This document shows positions 1 to 9,800 of a stretch of DNA of 28,953 nt, piece by piece. The stretch comes from Tieghemiomyces parasiticus (taxonomy: Eukaryota; Kickxellomycota; Dimargaritomycetes; Dimargaritales; Dimargaritaceae). The stretch is taken from the NCBI GenBank assembly GCA_027575765.1, contig JANBPT010000604.1:1-28953 (forward strand), given 5' to 3'. Position numbers and translations under genes: made by a program. The notes below the pieces were generated by a model. The model saw only the letters and a list, made by a program, of their open reading frames with translations. It was not told the DNA's origin and ran no database searches. Numbering within the stretch: position 1 is the stretch's first letter; each line of letters begins with the position of its first letter.

Positions 1-467
1 ACCATTTCCACAGCCACAGCACCGGAGCTTGTAATAAAAAGGATCAAGTCGGGCCTGATCGATACATCAGAAATTCACTACCTCTTATGGCTACGAAGTA
101 GAATCGTCCCCTACAGTGGTTGGTACCTGCAATGAAAAACAACCATTTCGTTTGTACATGCTATGCTTACCACTGTTCACATGTGCAGCACCTACAAATT
201 TCTACTCATTACTGTACGTTTGGCTAAAGAATATTGGTGGAATGTGAAATCAGAAGACTCCGACCTTGGCCACTGAGACAACCTTTGGTGTTGAAATACG
301 GACAGCCCCCCCCCCTCAGTGTATCCCGTTCGAGCTTTCGGGCACTTCACGACCTACAATACCCCTAGGCCGCAAATATTCAGTACCAATGTACCAAGCG
401 CAAGGTACTCCTCCAGCTTCCATTTTTGTATTTTAGGGCCTGTATAGTTGGGGGTGTAAAGACTGGG
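1..467. other. No gene recognised; C-tract at 306-315
   Basis: I find no convincing coding frame on either strand here. The only notable sequence is a run of ten C at 306-315, which may vary in length between reads. The stretch lies downstream of the weak minus-strand gene candidate at 468-967 and could hold its 3' untranslated region, but no AATAAA motif was seen on that strand. Confidence 0.5.
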
Positions 468-967
468 CTAACTGCTACGCTGGGTCCAGCCTCGACCTGC
501 TATGGAAATATTAACAAATAACTGGTTAGCTTACATGTGACACATCGTCCTCTTGACACTGACTCGCCGTCTGGCCGCCCATCGAACACTCCTGGGAAGT
601 ATGGCCTGAGGGGGATCTGTACCATATTAGATATAGTGTCCCAGACTGATTGACGAGCACCAACCCTGGGCTGCCATACTATCCTTACCGCCCAGTACGC
701 ACTGTACTCCGCGGGGATCTGGAGCGGCACAATTCGTTCAGCCACCAGGTTTACAACCCTCCTCTGCCAACCATCATAATACCAATTCAAGCACACTGGC
801 GTGGCCAGTAGTTGGTATTCTATATAGCCAAGCTGGGCCTGCCTAGCTACCAATGAAGACGGATATTGGCTCCGAGAAAACTATTCCTTGTATTAGCCAT
901 GCTATCGATAAACATTCTCGCGAGCGACACGTTTTAGGTATAGCAGTCTGGAGGCAAAAGGTGCCAT
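468..967 (-). CDS. Possible small three-exon gene, unknown function
   Basis: Weak candidate. A minus-strand frame is open for about 115 codons (853 to 500) but has no ATG of its own. A workable model joins an ATG exon (967-914) to 838-535 and 499-468, giving 129 residues. Intron 1 (913-839) starts with GTTTAT, a poor donor. Intron 2 (534-500) starts GTAAGC, has a TTAAT branch-like element and ends TTTCCATAG, but at 35 nt it is very short. If intron 2 is retained, the frame stops at the TAG of the acceptor. The product is rich in Trp, Tyr and Arg and resembles no family I know. Codon use is less GC-rich than in the confident genes. Only RNA data or a homologue would make this a real gene; the frame could be chance. 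Confidence 0.22.
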
Positions 968-1027
968 GAAAGCGTCATCTATGCAAGCAATTCCGTTATT
1001 CGTATTGTTAATCGATGGGTGCAGTTA

Positions 1028-1033
1028 TTTATT
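1028..1033 (-). terminator. Poly(A) signal of the small secreted-protein gene
   Basis: On the minus strand this reads AATAAA, about 200 nt downstream of the stop codon at 1234. It is the only canonical signal between that stop and the next candidate gene, so I assign it to the 1234-1644 gene. Confidence 0.4.
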
Positions 1034-1233
1034 GAGGCCGGTTAAAGCACAAGCGAGCAATGCTGCTAATGGTGAGATTTCAAGGGTCTCAAGAAAATAA
1101 AATAGGTGCGGATGACAAGGTCGACTATAGGAGACCAGCCTATTACATAGGGCGATTGGTATAGATGGTCAAATCGGTCGGTCCTAGCCGCAGGGCTATC
1201 TCCGCCCCGGGGCACTCGCGCGCAGAAGACTAA

Positions 1234-1644
1234 TTAGGCCTTAACAAAGAAGCTTTGTTTGGCGTCCAGGTTCTTGTGCTTGAGGTTGTCGTAGTTCAAC
1301 TTCTGCTTATTGAACTTGTTGGCGGCAACCTTTTGGTTGGCGGAGTAGATGCTGGGGATTCCACCGTACCCCAGGCCGCCAACACCGGGACCGACACCCC
1401 CGACAGAGCTGCGGCGCATCACGTACTGGTACTCAGGCTCGTATCCGTAACTGTAACCGTAAAACGCGCGGCGGCCCAGGGCCTCGGCCTGGGGGCCAAA
1501 GCCACTAAAATCGGCATCCCCAACAGGATCGTCAGCAGAAGCGATGTTGCCGGCAAAGGCATCAGAGTCGTCCTGGGCCGAGACCGTCACACAGGCGGTG
1601 GCCAGGGCGAGAGCTAGAGTGAGGAGGGCGGCAGTGATCTGCAT
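1234..1644 (-). CDS. Small secreted Gly/Tyr-rich protein, unknown function
   Basis: 136 residues from an ATG at 1644 to TAA. Residues 1-23 form a textbook signal peptide: a short N-terminus, a Leu/Ala-rich core, and cleavage probable after Val-Ser-Ala before Gln-Asp-Asp. The mature part has three zones: an acidic Asp/Ser-rich stretch (24-50), a Gly/Tyr-rich middle (60-100) and a Lys/Asn-rich C-terminus (104-136). Arg-Arg pairs at 58-59 and 77-78 bracket a 17-residue aromatic segment, which could be released by a Kex2-type protease. There are no cysteines after the signal peptide, so it is not a disulfide-rich effector. A TATA box at 1776-1786 and an AATAAA at 1033-1028 on the same strand support a complete, intronless transcription unit with a leader of about 100 nt. 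I do not recognise the family. Roles as a cell-wall-associated protein or a peptide precursor are guesses. Confidence 0.8.
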   Translation of the reverse strand: MQITAALLTLALALATACVTVSAQDDSDAFAGNIASADDPVGDADFSGFGPQAEALGRRAFYGYSYGYEPEYQYVMRRSSVGGVGPGVGGLGYGGIPSIYSANQKVAANKFNKQKLNYDNLKHKNLDAKQSFFVKA

Positions 1645-1771
1645 GGTGGTAAGCGGGAGGGTGAGAAAGTAGTGGTGGGTGGGTGGGTGTGGGTTGGTGA
1701 GGCAGTCGAATGAAGGTGTAGTAGTAACTGGTGGACAAATGAGCGGATAATGTTCTGACCAAGGTGAGTTG

Positions 1772-1789
1772 CGTGGTATTTATACCACG
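1772..1789 (-). promoter_or_regulatory. TATA box inside a perfect 7-bp palindrome
   Basis: On the minus strand the sequence contains TATAAATA, about 135 nt upstream of the ATG at 1644. The box sits in an inverted repeat with 7-bp arms (1772-1778 and 1783-1789) around a 4-nt spacer. Position and sequence fit a core promoter for the secreted-protein gene, with transcription starting near 1750. Confidence 0.55.
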
Positions 1790-1849
1790 GCTGGACGCCA
1801 TGACTTGTAGGGTTCAAGCTACTTTCGTATCTAAAGACAGAGTCCACCA

Positions 1850-3540
1850 CCCACGGGGAGTCATGTATCAGCCCAGCTCATTTATCGAGGCCTGTTGGTG
1901 GTCGTTCGGTGCCCTTCATCCGGGGAATAATTTTATCTGCCGTGACTTCATTTTATCGTAGCGCAGCTTCGTGCTGGCGGGACGTCAGGCTTCTATATAT
2001 GATAAGTAATTTACCCCCCCCCATATTCTTCAAAGTGCTGGAGTATATTGCTGTATTGCAGTTTATCAATCGAGGGGCCACCTCGGCCGTGTGATGCCCA
2101 ATCTACCCCGAGCAGACACGTCATGCCTGTCCCTTTAACCTCTCCCTCTTCTCCCCAGGTTTTAGGTGTACCCATTTACCTTACCGATGTCAACCGTAAC
2201 TAGAATATCCGCTTTCAGACCAGTTAAATCCATTGTGCCGTCAAGTTACCTGTAGCTTGTGTGTGAAAAACGCCATTGTCGGCCATAACCACTGCTCAGC
2301 TGCTATACAACTAACTAACAGCCGGAGTTGCTACGCTTCAGTCTTCTCCACCCCGTGAGTATGGAACCCGGATGACAGGACCCCCGTAGATTACCATGAC
2401 AGGTGCACTGAATTATAAGGATAAATTTCGATCATCAACCAATAAAGCTCGAACATCTGTTCGGGAGTATTGACGTTACTAATTCTTGCCCAGCCAATGA
2501 ACCCCAAAGCTAGCACTCCATCAACTGATCCCAGTAGAACCCTGCCTCCATCCCGCCCTTGTGCTTGATAACTTGGACCGCAAAGTTACTGTACCCAAGC
2601 CACGCTCGACTGGCACCCTAACCGCAGCGTCTCGCTTTCTCGTCTGCCTATAGTGCAGCGCGTCCACCTATTTAGCTAGGATGCAGCTCTTTACCAGAGT
2701 CGGCCAGACTGGGAGGGCTCACCTCTCGACCCCGCACCGTGGCACACCTCCGCTCGTTTCCGACGGCTAAGGAGGTTATCGATTCGGCCCAGCTCCCCTT
2801 GAGGTCTATCGATCTCTATTTTTAACCCTCCTTGCGTTGTACAGTAGTAGGATAGGGCTCCACCCACAGGCTCGATATAGGTATATTAGCAGAAAGGGGC
2901 GGTCAGTACGACCCCGACGGATCGTTGCTGTCCACTAGACCAACTACAGTGGGCGCTTGCCCTACAGAGAGGACAATCTTGTACTTCTGCGCCTTCCCAT
3001 CTTTCGACTACCCCACCCACCCACTTGATTCTGACACAGTACCCAGGTCCCAGCCTTGGTCCTTTTCTCCCCCAACCTCCCTACCTAGATCGTCCACTGC
3101 CTCCTATTGCTCACAGTCAAACATGACGGCTGCCCCGCCTTGGTAGCCCACCGATCGCGTTTAGGCAGCCTAGGTTTTCACCCTATTGACATATATACGG
3201 TTGTCCGCGCCTGATCATAGCCCTACCCCACGCATCTACCAGGTTACTTACCAGAGGCTGTTTGTTGATGTTTCTGCCTAGTTATACATCCCTAATTAAT
3301 TACTTTGCTCTATTTTTCCGGAAGGTGCTAGCCACAGGTACCCTGTCTAACCGGCTTTGGTTCTGCATGGCCCCTGTGTTGAACAATATTTTCCTTTGAC
3401 CCAACTATTATGAACGGGCCCGCCGGCGTAACCGTTCCACGTGCCCTTTTGCTATCCACTTACCTTACCTGTGGCCCTTCTCGGTCCCAAGTCAACCAGT
3501 TGGGCTTCTAACGAGGGCTGCCCTCTGAGTTCGCCGGAAT
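1850..3540. other. Intergenic region upstream of the zinc-cluster gene
   Basis: About 1.7 kb without a supportable gene. It lies between the promoter of the minus-strand secreted-protein gene and the plus-strand zinc-cluster regulator. The part at 2985-3120 is strongly CT-rich on the plus strand, like the leaders of other genes here, so transcription of the regulator may start near or upstream of it. A TATA-like ATATATA element occurs near 3190. No canonical intron could be assigned. Confidence 0.45.
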
Positions 3541-3554
3541 TTCGGCCGGCAGCC

Positions 3555-3572
3555 ATGCCTCACTCGGCTTGA
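3555..3572 (+). promoter_or_regulatory. Five-codon upstream ORF in the zinc-cluster gene leader
   Basis: An ATG at 3555 opens a five-codon frame (Met-Pro-His-Ser-Ala) ending with TGA at 3570-3572, 77 nt before the first in-frame ATG of the regulator at 3650. It is in another frame, so scanning ribosomes would meet it first if it is in the mature leader. A pyrimidine-rich stretch ending in CAG at 3590-3601 could be a splice acceptor; splicing there might remove this ORF. Confidence 0.4.
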
Positions 3573-3649
3573 CGGTGTTTGCGACGCCCCTACCTTCTCA
3601 GGTCGCCCCATCTTCCGCCTTTCTACCTAGGAGTACCGCATTTGGATTC

Positions 3650-5458
3650 ATGACCCGGACGGTGCGAACGGCATGCGATCGGTGTACCCAGCGCAAGGTC
3701 AAATGCAGCGGCTGCTGGCCCTGTCAGCACTGTGTCCGACGTAGCGAGACCTGTGCCTATAGTCAGGCCTGTCGGGTCACCACCCCACGCGGTCAGGCCG
3801 ACACCCAGGCGTGCGGGTTCCAGGTGGTGGTGCAGACCACGGGGGCTCTCGGCAGCTACCCTCCGACGGCTGTGCCACCGCCCGTCCCACCGACAGGCGT
3901 GGCAGGGCTTGGTACCTTCGGAGCAGGTATACCGGTCCGTAGTCAGCCCTTATCGTCCCCGCCCCCGCCTCCTCCGCCCCGTTCACTGGTTCCTTACGAA
4001 CCGCCTGTTCGGATTGGCCCCTCCGTGGTCTACCACAAGCTATGGCCGCTGCTCCACGGTCACGTGATCAATTCTACACCGCCCCGGCCACCAGAGCTTG
4101 CGGGGCTCGACCCATATCTCCCCACCCACGTCCACACCGCCGTCACCACCTTCTACCAACTGGATGGGCAGCCGCTGGACGCTTGTCCGTTCGCTGCGCA
4201 CCTCTGGTCTGAACTCCAGGCTAACCGGCTGCCTTCCATTTTCGTTAACGTCCTCCTGGCCCGCGCCGTGCGACAGGTCTACCCCGGTCGCACCTCAGGC
4301 GAGTGGGACTCTCTTCGGTTTATGTACACTATACGAGCCTACCGCACCATCACCGACCTGTTTTCCGAACCTTCCCTGGCGGGGGCCGCGGCGCTGCTCC
4401 TACTGGGTGACTGTCTTTTGAGCCAGCTCCTCGTTAAAGAGGCCAACACTTGCTTTGAGACGGGATACGACATGGTGGCCCAGGTACTCACCCAGTCCCG
4501 ACAGGATGGCGATGCTGACCTCCCGGAAGTCTACCGGCGCGCCTACCTGTGGTACGCGGCACACAACGAAGCACTCACTAGCCTCATTGCCACCAGAATC
4601 GAGCCCCAACTGTGGCGCGAGCTCATGCGCCTGGATACCCCGGACACCCTTGGCCTCGCTGACCTGACGCGGTGGTACCAAGAAGCGACCACCGACCGGC
4701 CACTCTTCTTCTTACCCATCAGGGCTTACGACTACTTGGGAAGCAAACCCCGCCAAGCCACCCTGTTAATCTACAAGGTTCGGTACTACCTGTTCGACCG
4801 ACATGTTGTCACGGCCCGCACCGCACGCTATTTACCTGGCCTGTACCGGCCTCTGTTGGGACATCTGGCCGAGTGCACGCTCCCTACGGTCGATGAGGCC
4901 CGTGCGTTGGCGGTACAGGATCCCGCTCTGCTGACTCGCGTCGTAAGCCGCCACACCTACCTTACCGCTGCCGTCATCTTACTACTCATGGCCCATCCAG
5001 GAGCCCTGCCGAACCACGAGCCAGACAGTGAACTGACACGGTGGTCCACCGACCGGGCCCGCGAGGTCGCGCAGCGTCACGCCCGTCTCACGTTACCCTT
5101 AATCCCACTTGTGGACGTGGACCACTACCCGGCCCTCCTGGGCTCGCAATTGGCTGTCATCTCCTTTACCTTTATGTTGCGCCGTCGGGCCTCTAGCGTC
5201 CCTTTGAATGGTACTCTGAACCCCATCGGCGCGTCATCGCCCGAATCGGCCTGCTCCGGGCACCCGGCCACTAGTGTGGACGATGCGCCCGAGGCTCGAG
5301 TTGGCCCCCCGCCGCTGTCGCCTGCAGCTACGGCGGAACCCACCTCCGAAACTTCCGTCAACCGGCACGACATTACCTTCCAGCAGTACCTTGCCTGTCA
5401 CCGCACGTTGGGCCGGGACTGCCTCTTCTTTCGTATCCTGTCCAAATTCCCGCTGTAG
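3650..5458 (+). CDS. Zn(II)2Cys6 fungal transcription factor
   Basis: 602 residues from the first in-frame ATG; the frame stays open upstream to 3512 but without ATG. The N-terminus carries a binuclear zinc cluster with ligands Cys9, 12, 19, 25, 28 and 35 (spacing CX2CX6CX5CX2CX6C) and the basic stretch TQRKVKC between the second and third ligands. Such clusters bind CGG-type DNA half-sites as nuclear regulators. A seventh cysteine, Cys22, lies in the loop. Residues about 55-125 are Pro-rich and probably disordered, with a run of seven prolines. Residues about 145-500 are helical and resemble the fungal-specific middle homology region in length and pattern (for example LLLLGDCLLSQLLVKEA). The C-terminal part before residue 580 is Ser/Pro/Ala-rich. 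No intron is needed. Starting eight residues before the first ligand is normal for the family. Target genes cannot be inferred from the neighbours. Confidence 0.9.
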   Translation: MTRTVRTACDRCTQRKVKCSGCWPCQHCVRRSETCAYSQACRVTTPRGQADTQACGFQVVVQTTGALGSYPPTAVPPPVPPTGVAGLGTFGAGIPVRSQPLSSPPPPPPPRSLVPYEPPVRIGPSVVYHKLWPLLHGHVINSTPPRPPELAGLDPYLPTHVHTAVTTFYQLDGQPLDACPFAAHLWSELQANRLPSIFVNVLLARAVRQVYPGRTSGEWDSLRFMYTIRAYRTITDLFSEPSLAGAAALLLLGDCLLSQLLVKEANTCFETGYDMVAQVLTQSRQDGDADLPEVYRRAYLWYAAHNEALTSLIATRIEPQLWRELMRLDTPDTLGLADLTRWYQEATTDRPLFFLPIRAYDYLGSKPRQATLLIYKVRYYLFDRHVVTARTARYLPGLYRPLLGHLAECTLPTVDEARALAVQDPALLTRVVSRHTYLTAAVILLLMAHPGALPNHEPDSELTRWSTDRAREVAQRHARLTLPLIPLVDVDHYPALLGSQLAVISFTFMLRRRASSVPLNGTLNPIGASSPESACSGHPATSVDDAPEARVGPPPLSPAATAEPTSETSVNRHDITFQQYLACHRTLGRDCLFFRILSKFPL

Positions 5459-6834
5459 AGGGACCTAACCTCCCGCACCTAAATAACCGTATTTGCCTGT
5501 ACATTTTTCGCATCTGCGATGCATTAATACACCTATATTGTTTGCCCCCGCTAGCCTGGATATGAGTGGTTGGTCGAAGTCGTGGCGTTGGGTGTTTTAC
5601 GCTGTAGACACCGTCATCGGAGCTTGGTGCCCCCCCACCTCGTGACGGCCGATTGGTGGACCACCCGTTTCTGACTGGTTCGACTCGGACACCCTCGGTC
5701 ATGGGGCGTGGTGGACCTAATGCAAGGGGACCAGGTGTGGGAGACAAACGGAGTGGACCCGGCTAGTTCGTAACGGATCGGCCGTGGCCGACACACTGTC
5801 AGCAGGGCTGGTAATGCGGGGGGGGGGCGCTGTTCCAGGGTCTCGCTCTGTAGGCCCCTGTAGTTGCCGATCGGGGCCACCTGGAGGAATGGCAGATAGT
5901 AGCTGAGCAGATAGCCGACTCTAGTGGCGCCAAATGTCTCCGCCCCCCGTCTGGGTACGTTTACGCTGCCGTTCTCGGGACCACAGCGCGCGGAGCCTGG
6001 TGTCAAATGACATTAATGTAAATGGCAACGCGTCTTCAAGGGTCGCGCCTCTCCCGTGAGGTATATGAATAATGGCCACGTCCTGCACGTACGGGGTGTC
6101 TTCCTCAGTCTACCGATTGGCGGGGTGTTTTATCGGGGGAGGGGATACTCGGTAGACGAAACGCCCTGCCTCTCTCTTCCTCGACTGCGCCATTGCCCAG
6201 TCGATGCGCCGCGTCTCGTGACGACGCTCCCCTCCGTCCTGCCCACTCCACCACCCACCCCAGCTACGCGCCACTTCTCCACACGATTCTCCCCTTATGC
6301 GGCCACCTGATGGGTTCTGGCCCCTCCCCTTACCCGGCTCGCTGAGCCCTTTAAGCTTCAGCTTCGCATAGAGCCTCAGCACTCCGTCAACGTTCTTACT
6401 TCATCTCATCTTGAGTCTCGTACCTTATAGCCCCGTCATTTCTCTTCGCCTGGCCCTGTTCTGTTGGGGTCTCGGTGCCCTTTCTTGCATGTAAAGTCTC
6501 AGGTGCAACCCCACTCCTTGCGTATACTCTGCACCGTGGCCTCGGAACGAGGTGGAGCGCTTGCCACCCCGTAAAGACCAAACGCCGTTCAGAGCCTATA
6601 CCGTCAGGCACGAGCGATTCCTAGCGGCGCCTTGACGCATTCGCAAGCCAGCCCGTCCTATTATTCTACCCTAGACAGCCCCCCCTTCAGTTCCCAGACC
6701 TCTGCGTGACTGTCTACACACGTTCCGCCTTGGCGTCTCTGGGCCTCTTGTGACCCTCTTTCGCCACCTACCTCTTTTTCTCCCCGCACTCTTCATCCAC
6801 TCTAGCGCATAGCCCAGGCACCCAACCGTTCACC
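5459..6834. other. Intergenic region between the regulator and the ABC transporter
   Basis: No supportable gene. There is no canonical AATAAA for the upstream gene; the closest is AAATAA at 5480-5485. A G-run lies near 5818-5827. From about 6300 the plus strand becomes CT-rich, and no ATG occurs between about 6490 and 6834, which suits a leader of roughly 300 nt for the transporter gene. Confidence 0.45.
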
Positions 6835-9800
6835 ATGCGCATCCAGCCCGTCTTACTACACTTATCTCTCCTCTTGCTCGTGCCAGTGGCGGCGGCCACT
6901 ACACTGGGTGGGTCGGAGGCCAGCGACCTCACCGCGTCCCGCCGCCAAATTAAGCTGAAGCGTGCTCTTCTTGACCTGGAGCGCCGTCATCGTGGCGCCA
7001 CCGCTCCCCCATCCGACGCCCACGCCGACTGGGTCACACAGCAGGACCCAGCCCTGCTGCCCAAAGCACCGGCCGCCGGGGCACCAGCCCCGGTCAGTGA
7101 CTGGCAGGACCAGGTGCCCTTCCCGGCTGCCCCCGTGTGGGAACGCGAAATGGCCGCGGCAGCCGCCGCGGACAAGGACAAGGACTGTCCGCCCTGTTTC
7201 AATTGCCTGCTACCGGCCTATAAATGTACGAACTACGGTAACTGCAGCGAGTACAGCGGCCGTTGCGAGTGCCCCGCCGGGTTCGGTGGCGACGACTGCG
7301 CCGAGCCTGTGTGCGACTCCCTCGCCGCTGGTGAACAGCGGAAAGTGCGCGAAGGCGACTCGTGCGACTGTACCGACGGCTGGGACGGTATCAATTGCAA
7401 CGTATGCCAGCAGGATCGTGTGTGCGACGCCATGATGCCCGAGGGTATCAACGGGACCTGCTATAAGGGCGGCCTGGTGGTGAAGGAAAACTTCCAAATG
7501 TGTAACGTGACCAACCGCAAGATCGTGGACATGCTCCCGGGCGAGCCCCCACAGGTCACCTTCGCCTGCCAGCGCGATGCCGCCACCTGTTCGTTCCAGT
7601 TCTGGATCAAGGAGTTAGAGTCCTTCTACTGCCAGCTGAGCGACTGTGAATTCAGTGAAAACCGCGGCTACGACCACAACGACACCTTCTACCAGTGTAA
7701 TACCATTGAGTGTTCGTGTATGGCCGGGCGAAAGCTGTGCGGCGAGGATGGCAGCATCGATATTAGCGACTTTCTGACCGAAGAGATCGCTGGACCGGCT
7801 TCGTTCGAGTGCCGATCCGCGTCGGGTTGCCGATTCGAGGAGCCGGCCATGAACGAACTCATCCTGTCCGTCTTTGGCGACGCCTACATCACTCTAGAGT
7901 GCGACTCGGGCGAGTGCCTGCACTACTCCCAGGTGCCCGGGTTCGAGCCTCCGCCCAAGTCGTCCAACGGCCTCGTCATCTTCGTATCGGTACTCTTTGG
8001 CGTCGGTTTTGTCATCGCCGCTGGTTTCACCCTTCTCTATTTGGCTAAGGCCCGCCCGGGATTTAATTCGGGGTACGTCGCCGTACCTGCTGACGACCTG
8101 GACGACGACGAGCGCGATAAGTTGATGGCCCAGCACGTCGAAGCCACCTTGTCGTTCAAGGACGTCCAGTATACGGTCCACGATCGCACTATTCTCTATG
8201 GCGTGAACGGCATAGTCAGACCAGGCGAGATCATGGCCATTCTGGGTGCTTCTGGTAAGTTTTAAGGTGAATGGAGCTGTAGTATCGGGTGAGGCAGGGT
8301 AAAAAATGTATGGGCGAGACAAGCCCCCTACTGCGATTAGTTTATTCGCTCCCTCTCTTAACCTGTTATTCAAATGGCGTGCTGATCCTCTACCCTTTAA
8401 TATTACATATCGTACCCTCTACTCACTCCCCCCCTCAATCTCCCTTTTTCTTAAACTTACAGGGGCCGGGAAGACCACGTTCCTCGACATTCTTGCTCGT
8501 CGAAACAAGTCTGGTACCGTCCACGGGGAGGTCCTGGTCAATGGCCAGGTTGTGGACGATGAGGAGTTCAAACGCGTGGTCGGGTTCGTGGACCAGGAAG
8601 ATACGCTCATGTCCACCCTCACTGTGTATGAGACCATCCTCTACTCGGCCCTTCTGCGCCTGCCCCGGGACATGTCGCGTGCCGCCAAGCGCGCCCGGGT
8701 GCTGGAAACGATGCGTGAGTTGGGCATTATGCACATCAAAGACAGCCGGATCGGCAGCAGTACGGAACGTGGCATCTCTGGTGGCGAGAAGCGCCGGGTG
8801 TCTATCGCCTGCGAACTCGTCACGTCACCCTCCATCCTGTTCTTGGATGAGCCTACCTCGGGCCTCGACTCATACAACGCTTACAATGTGGTGGAATGCC
8901 TAGTTAATCTGGCCCGCACTTACAATCGCACCATTGTGTTCACTATCCACCAGCCCCGTAGCAACATCTTCGCCCTGTTTGACCAGTTGGTGCTGCTAGC
9001 GGAGGGCTATATGGTATACTCCGGCCCGGCCTCCCGTACTCAGTTTTACTTTGAAGGGATCGGCCACGCTTGCCCTCTCGGGTTCAACATTGCTGACTTT
9101 ATCGTCGACCTGACCAAGCACGCCTCGCGTACTGAGGAGCACAGGCGCCGGCAGCTGCCGGCGAGCCAGCCACAACAGGAGAGGACCGATTCGGCTGCCG
9201 AAACCGCACAGGAGGTCTCTTCCTCCACCACGCTTGGCCGCCCCCGGCTTGGTCGGCAGCTCTCCATCGGTGAGGAGCAGGCCCATCGACTGTACAGCCC
9301 CCAAACTCCGGCCACACCTAGGGGCGAGCCCGACCATCAACCATCTTTCCCCGACCTGAACGCCGCGGCCACCGCCGCCTTTCCCGCGTCTGACCGTGAC
9401 GAAGTGACTCCCTTGCGGACTTCTAGGGACCCGGAACCCCTGGGTGATGAGGCCGAGGTCAACCCCTGGCGTAGCAGCCAGCCCGCGCGGCCTGCTACTA
9501 CCTCTTCGTTGGAGGCCTGGGGTACCCAGCTTTGGAGCCGTCTATCCAACTCACACCAGGGTCCCCCGGACCCACCGGCGACGGCGACCCCTGAAGGAGC
9601 CGATCTCTCGGCCTCCCACCTTCTCACTATGGTGGGCCAGTTCCGCGCCAGCGACAATGGCGCGGAACTGCTCCGCGAGATTGGTCAGCAGCGCGCCACA
9701 GAGCCCTGGACCGAGACCGATAACGGTGGCGGTGAGGACGGAACGGCCGCGGCGTCCAGTTCATTGTCCCTGGGTGCCCCAAGCAGGCCCTCGTGGGCCA

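Noticed and set aside
3569..3649. N-terminal extension of the zinc-cluster protein from a TTG at 3569
   Set aside because: TTG is not a normal start in fungi, and the ATG at 3650 gives a typical family N-terminus. The extension may be leader sequence.
5678..5695. GGTTCGACTC resembling a tRNA B box
   Set aside because: Flanking bases do not form a T-arm stem and no A box or acceptor stem is present. Other TTCGA sites in the window failed the same test, so no tRNA is called.
5614..6006. Minus-strand 130-codon frame in the spacer before the transporter
   Set aside because: It has no ATG near the start, low-complexity Pro/Arg composition, and overlaps a G-run.
8306..8462. Separate start codon for the second half of the ABC transporter
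   Set aside because: The ATG at 8306 lies inside the intron. Splicing 8254 to 8463 restores a perfect Walker A, so there is one gene, not two.
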